Source: CAZAQK01 sp046344715 (GTDB lineage: Bacteria; Pseudomonadota; Alphaproteobacteria; Rickettsiales; SXRF01). From it: a stretch of 64,000 nucleotides of DNA. Numbering within the stretch: the stretch's first letter is position 1; every line of letters begins with the position of its first letter. A program made the translations under genes and the position numbers. The DNA lies in NCBI GenBank assembly GCA_046344715.1, contig JBKDKX010000023.1:34969-98968 (forward strand). The letters run 5' to 3'. The notes beneath the pieces are model-generated. The model saw only the letters and a program-made list of their open reading frames with translations, was not told the origin of the DNA and did no database searches. This document shows, piece by piece, positions 60,451 through 64,000 of the stretch.

Positions 60451-61058
60451 TGGCAGAATTAGCATTAATGGCAGCGACAACCGCGACAACTGCAGCAGGC
60501 ACATCCGCTGTGGCTTTGCCATGGCTATCATCCGCGGGTTCGCTTGCATCTATAGCGGGCGCAGGCGGTACCGCTGGTGGTATAGCCAGCGCAGCAATAG
60601 GCGGCGGTTCATTGCTTTCAACGCTTTCCAGTGGCTTTACCCTTGCCTCCATGGCCTCGGATATTTTTGGCGGGTTTTCCGCAGGCGATGCAGCGGCACA
60701 GCAGCTGACCCAGCAGGCCGAACAGGATTTAATGAATGCGAAGCAGGAAGAATTGGCGGGCAAGCAGGAATCTAATGATATTATGGATAATCTGCTACAG
60801 ACCATTGCCACCCAGCGGCTGGCGTATTCTGGCGCGGGGGTTGATTTCTCGTTTGGCACACCGGATGCGTTGGAGAAAAACCGCACCAAGCAGGCGGAAA
60901 TGCAGCTTTCCACCAGCCGTGACAACACCAAACTTAAAACCCTTGCGCGCAGGCGTGAAGGGTATCTGAAACTCAGCCAGCGCGGGCAGGCGCAAAGCGC
61001 ACCGATTATGGCCGGTTTTTCCTCCGCTGGTAAAACAGCCATGGGGAGGTTTGCGTAA
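60450..61058 (+). CDS. Putative internal virion protein, 202 aa
   Basis: Starts in the previous stop (TGATG). N-terminal 70 residues are Ala/Gly/Ser-rich and hydrophobic (AALMAATTATTAAG-like), suited to insertion into a membrane during DNA ejection, then a helical Gln/Ala-rich body. The order fits T7 gp14. The next gene overlaps as TAATG. Confidence 0.6.
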   Translation: MAELALMAATTATTAAGTSAVALPWLSSAGSLASIAGAGGTAGGIASAAIGGGSLLSTLSSGFTLASMASDIFGGFSAGDAAAQQLTQQAEQDLMNAKQEELAGKQESNDIMDNLLQTIATQRLAYSGAGVDFSFGTPDALEKNRTKQAEMQLSTSRDNTKLKTLARRREGYLKLSQRGQAQSAPIMAGFSSAGKTAMGRFA

Positions 61059-63076
61059 TGGCCAGCCGCACCCAAGAGCGTATTAACCTGCCGCAAGCTA
61101 GCCGCCAGAGCGTGCCGGTTACTGGCATACCGCAGGTGAATATTCCGCTGATGGATGGCAAGGCAAAAGCCCTTTCCAGCATGGGCAATATACTGAATGC
61201 GGCAGGCACAAGCATTGCCGAGATTGACCGCAAGAATCAGGAAATGGCGGCGGAAAAAACCTACACCGATACGCTGCTTGCCGCGCAACGTGAAATAAAT
61301 GAAGCGCGTGACAGCTTCACGGGTGATGAAGATATGACAGCGGCCACGCTTGGCATTTATGACCGCTATATTGCCGATGTTCAAACCAATACCAAGAATT
61401 CCATACAGGCAGAATATATCACCAAAAAGCTCACCGCCCAGCGTGACAGCATTGGCATGATGGCGCTGGATTATGAGCTGAAGTTCAAGGCCAAAAAATA
61501 TGATGCCGACCTTACAGCCACCATAGAAAATTCTGCCAATATCGTGGCGGGTGATCCGCGCCTGTTTAAGGCGCAGCTGAAAGGGGTGGAAGATTTAATT
61601 GCCAATTCACGGCTGGACGGGTTGGAAAAAACCGAAAAGCTAACCGCCGCCCGCCAGATGATGGGGCAGGTGTATTTCACGCGGCTTTCAGAATTAAACC
61701 CCGCGAAGGCGCGCGCCGAGATCAACAGCGCTGAAATGAATGCTATTATTGACCCCAAGTTTAAGGTGTCACTCCTGGGCAAGCTGGATGCCGAACAAAA
61801 AGCAAAGGCAAGCCTTGCCCTGCAGGACGATATCAAAAGTATTGAGCAGGCACGCAAAATGGGTATTGCCGTGCCGCAGGAATTTATTACCCAAACAGCG
61901 CAGCGCGCCCGTGCAGCAGGCAATGAGCGGACGGCAGCGGGGCTGGAAAAATATGCAGGCCTGCAGGAATATAGTGTGGGTTTTTCCCAAAAGCCGCTTG
62001 CCGATCAGCAATTTGAAATACGTGAATTACAAACAAAGGCCAAGCTGGGGGATTTAACCGATCTGGACAGGCTGGAGCTGGCGCAGGAAACCTATAAAGA
62101 TAAACTCACCGCCATAAAATCTGACCCGTGGAATTATTATGCGGATAAAGGCATCATTGCGCCGGAAACAGAATCACTTATCGACAAAGATGCTGCATCA
62201 GCCAGCCTGATACTCCGGCAACGCCGCGAATCACAGGAGAAAGTCAGCCAGCTTGAAGGCAAGAAGGTCCGCCTGCCGCTGCTTACCCCGCAGGAAGTTG
62301 GGCAGCTTTCCGCCATGAAGGACGCGACCGATCCGAAGCAACTGGCGGCGACTCTGGTTTCCATCGGCTCTTCCATGAGCGGGGCGGAGCGGCGCAGCGC
62401 GGTGGCGCTGGTTGCCGCCAAGGAGCCGATGCTGGCGGTGGCAATGGGGCAGGATTATGACTCGGCCGCGCGCCTGCTGGCCGGGCGCACGGCCAAGGGG
62501 GAAGTAACCGAAGCCAAGGTACGCGAAAAGGTGACGCCCATGCTCAATGGCGTCACGCTCGACGGCGCGGTCAATGAAACCTTTCATGAGGCGATTTATT
62601 CCACTTACAAGCAGCTGGCGCTGGAGAAGGGCGAAACCTCAAAGGAAGCGCAGACGGCGCTGCTAGAGCAGGCTGTGCGCGATACGGTGGGCGAGATCGG
62701 CGATGTCAATATCGGCAAGCCTTCGCGGGTGATTATCCCGGCGGGCATGACCGCCTGGCAGGTGGAAGACCGCCTCAACTCCCTCACCGATGACGTGCTA
62801 AAAACGCAGCTAGATGATGATGGCGTTCCATACGGGCAGCTTCCCAAGACATCAGACGGCTTCCGCGCCACGGCCGCCGACATCATGCGCTTCGGCCGCT
62901 TCATGAGCGCAGGCGACGGCGTGGTGGCCGTGCAGTTTCCCACCGGCGTGCTCACCCGCGACGACGGGAAGCCCTACACTATCGACCTCAATGCCATAAA
63001 GGAAATAAGCCCCTATCGCCGCAAGCCCAACGCCTTGCTGCAAATAAGAACGGGAGGCGCCGATGCCGGCCAGTGA
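61058..63076 (+). CDS. Internal virion protein, T7 gp15-like, 672 aa
   Basis: Helical, lysine- and alanine-rich protein that begins with RTQERINLPQASRQS; position fits gp15, part of the internal core and ejection channel. From about 62.25 kb the codons become strongly GC-rich (62% and 70% in two 60-base lines at 62281-62400, against 47% at 61741-61800), suggesting a recombined 3' part. Overlaps the next gene by 14 bp. Confidence 0.7.
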   Translation: MASRTQERINLPQASRQSVPVTGIPQVNIPLMDGKAKALSSMGNILNAAGTSIAEIDRKNQEMAAEKTYTDTLLAAQREINEARDSFTGDEDMTAATLGIYDRYIADVQTNTKNSIQAEYITKKLTAQRDSIGMMALDYELKFKAKKYDADLTATIENSANIVAGDPRLFKAQLKGVEDLIANSRLDGLEKTEKLTAARQMMGQVYFTRLSELNPAKARAEINSAEMNAIIDPKFKVSLLGKLDAEQKAKASLALQDDIKSIEQARKMGIAVPQEFITQTAQRARAAGNERTAAGLEKYAGLQEYSVGFSQKPLADQQFEIRELQTKAKLGDLTDLDRLELAQETYKDKLTAIKSDPWNYYADKGIIAPETESLIDKDAASASLILRQRRESQEKVSQLEGKKVRLPLLTPQEVGQLSAMKDATDPKQLAATLVSIGSSMSGAERRSAVALVAAKEPMLAVAMGQDYDSAARLLAGRTAKGEVTEAKVREKVTPMLNGVTLDGAVNETFHEAIYSTYKQLALEKGETSKEAQTALLEQAVRDTVGEIGDVNIGKPSRVIIPAGMTAWQVEDRLNSLTDDVLKTQLDDDGVPYGQLPKTSDGFRATAADIMRFGRFMSAGDGVVAVQFPTGVLTRDDGKPYTIDLNAIKEISPYRRKPNALLQIRTGGADAGQ

Positions 63077-64000
63077 TCTGCTTTCCTCAGCCTATTTCGG
63101 CACCCCGGCGACGCATGTGCCAACGGATATATTTGATGTTGCAGAAGATAGGCTTTCGCAGGTGTTTCGTAACGACATGGATTCCCCGATCGGCACAGAT
63201 TATTACTTGCGCATAGCTGAGGAAGGCCGCGCATTTTCTGAGCGCAATGATTTAATCAAACAGCGTTTCGGGCGTGATGTGGTGCAAGAAGTGCGCGAAG
63301 AATTCCCGCAGGCAGGCGCAGATTTTTTAATTACGGAATACCAGAAACGCACCGACCAGCTGATTGAGGAAGGCCGCACGCAGGATATGAATGCCTGGGC
63401 GGGTATCCGCAAGGCGGAAGAAATTGAAGCGGTAACGGTTGATCGTGCACAGGTGGCGGAGATAGAAGCGCAGCGCACAACATCTCGAGCGGAAAGTAGT
63501 TTTGCAGCAATCGGCGGGAATCTCATGGGCGGGCTTGGGGAGATTATTGATCCTATCAATATCCTTACGCTGCCACTGGGTGCTGGTGCTGGACGCGGCA
63601 TTATTAAGGCGGCGATGACTGATGGCGTAATAAATATGGGAGTTGAAGCAGTGCAGTCGCCTTCACGAGCTGAGTGGATGCGCGATATAGGCTTTAAGTA
63701 TGGATTTGAAGAAATCGCCGCAGATATAGCAACCGCAGGCGTGGGTGGTGCTGCCCTTTCCGGCCTCATACGCGGCGTGGGCAAAGGGCTGAATAAACTC
63801 AGCGGCCAGTCAGAAACCATACTGCGCACCATTGCCGATGATACCGCCAACGGCGCAGAAGTGCGTGATGCCGCAAAATACATGGAACGCGTGGCGCAGG
63901 TAGATGAAAACATACCGCCGCTTTCGCGCATTGATGACGGGATGAATCCACATGAAGTGGTGGCAACACACCGCGCCAATGTGCAGGAAACGCAGGAAGC
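63063..64000 (+). CDS. Internal virion protein, T7 gp16-like, N-terminal part (runs off window)
   Basis: Open from ATG 63063 to the window end without a stop (312 codons). Starts MPASDLLSSAYFGTPATHVP. After about 160 residues a Gly/Ala-rich hydrophobic region begins (GGNLMGGLGEIIDPINILTL; IATAGVGGAALSGLIRGVG), as in ejection proteins that cross membranes. No transglycosylase motif is seen in the visible part. The GC-rich composition ends near 63110, inside its first codons. Confidence 0.6.
   Translation, partial: MPASDLLSSAYFGTPATHVPTDIFDVAEDRLSQVFRNDMDSPIGTDYYLRIAEEGRAFSERNDLIKQRFGRDVVQEVREEFPQAGADFLITEYQKRTDQLIEEGRTQDMNAWAGIRKAEEIEAVTVDRAQVAEIEAQRTTSRAESSFAAIGGNLMGGLGEIIDPINILTLPLGAGAGRGIIKAAMTDGVINMGVEAVQSPSRAEWMRDIGFKYGFEEIAADIATAGVGGAALSGLIRGVGKGLNKLSGQSETILRTIADDTANGAEVRDAAKYMERVAQVDENIPPLSRIDDGMNPHEVVATHRANVQETQE

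Larger units (their letters stand above)
39876..64000. mobile_element. Temperate prophage with T7-like structural module (right end outside window)
   Basis: From the tRNA-Thr att site to past the window end: integrase and excisionase, leftward early genes, a cI/cro-type switch, an initiator with iterons, then rightward terminase, portal, scaffold, capsid, tail and internal virion genes. No lysis genes or phage RNA polymerase are visible in this part. Confidence 0.92.

Noticed and set aside
60428..61384. 318-codon antisense frame
   Set aside because: Covers three coupled + strand genes and has no ribosome site.
63203..63979. 258-codon antisense frame at the window end
   Set aside because: The + strand frame from 63063 is open throughout, fits the T7-like gene order and explains the bias.

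Overview
The window looks like the chromosome of an alphaproteobacterium of roughly balanced base composition. The grounds are the class II glycyl-tRNA synthetase operon (glyQ, glyS) next to pyruvate phosphate dikinase, the housekeeping set trmJ, cysS, gltX, and many short palindromic repeats between genes. The exact order cannot be fixed from sequence reading alone. About the first 39.8 kb is chromosomal. The rest, running past the right end, is a temperate prophage with a T7-like (podovirus) head and tail module.

1-8.9 kb: the end of a kynurenine 3-monooxygenase gene and one unknown gene on the + strand, then a leftward operon tetR - membrane fusion protein - RND pump - outer-membrane lipoprotein - PstS-like binding protein. 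A perfect 10+10 bp palindrome just ahead of tetR is a likely operator.

8.9-22.7 kb: a complete leftward Pel-type exopolysaccharide operon, in transcription order pelX, a pelA-hydrolase gene, a pelA-deacetylase gene, pelB, pelD, pelE, pelF, pelG. PelA is split in two, the hydrolase half carries a lipobox, and no pelC is present. PelD keeps the c-di-GMP binding RxxD motif but has lost the GGDEF active site, so secretion should be controlled by c-di-GMP.

22.8-39.7 kb: translation and central metabolism genes (trmJ, cysS, gltX, ppdK, glyS, panD, glyQ), several unknown genes, an ECF sigma factor coupled to a membrane-anchored von Willebrand A protein, and a PIN-like protein. Palindromic repeats occupy most of the larger gaps here. 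One lies inside the trmJ reading frame, and another sits between two copies of a 39 bp gene end.

39.8-64 kb: an intact tRNA-Leu is followed by the 3' half of a tRNA-Thr gene, the left attachment site of the prophage. The leftward early block holds small unknown genes, integrase, an excisionase-like gene that overlaps it by 175 bp, a DUF3310 gene and membrane peptides. The immunity region has a CI-like repressor facing a Cro-like gene, with shared GAAACTT operators. Rightward come a phage tRNA with anticodon CAT, an initiator-like gene carrying internal iteron-like palindromes (a candidate origin), terminase, portal, scaffold, capsid, tail tube proteins and internal virion proteins, the last one cut by the window end. 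A 200-nt stretch before the capsid gene can fold into many hairpins and is the best candidate for an undescribed RNA element.
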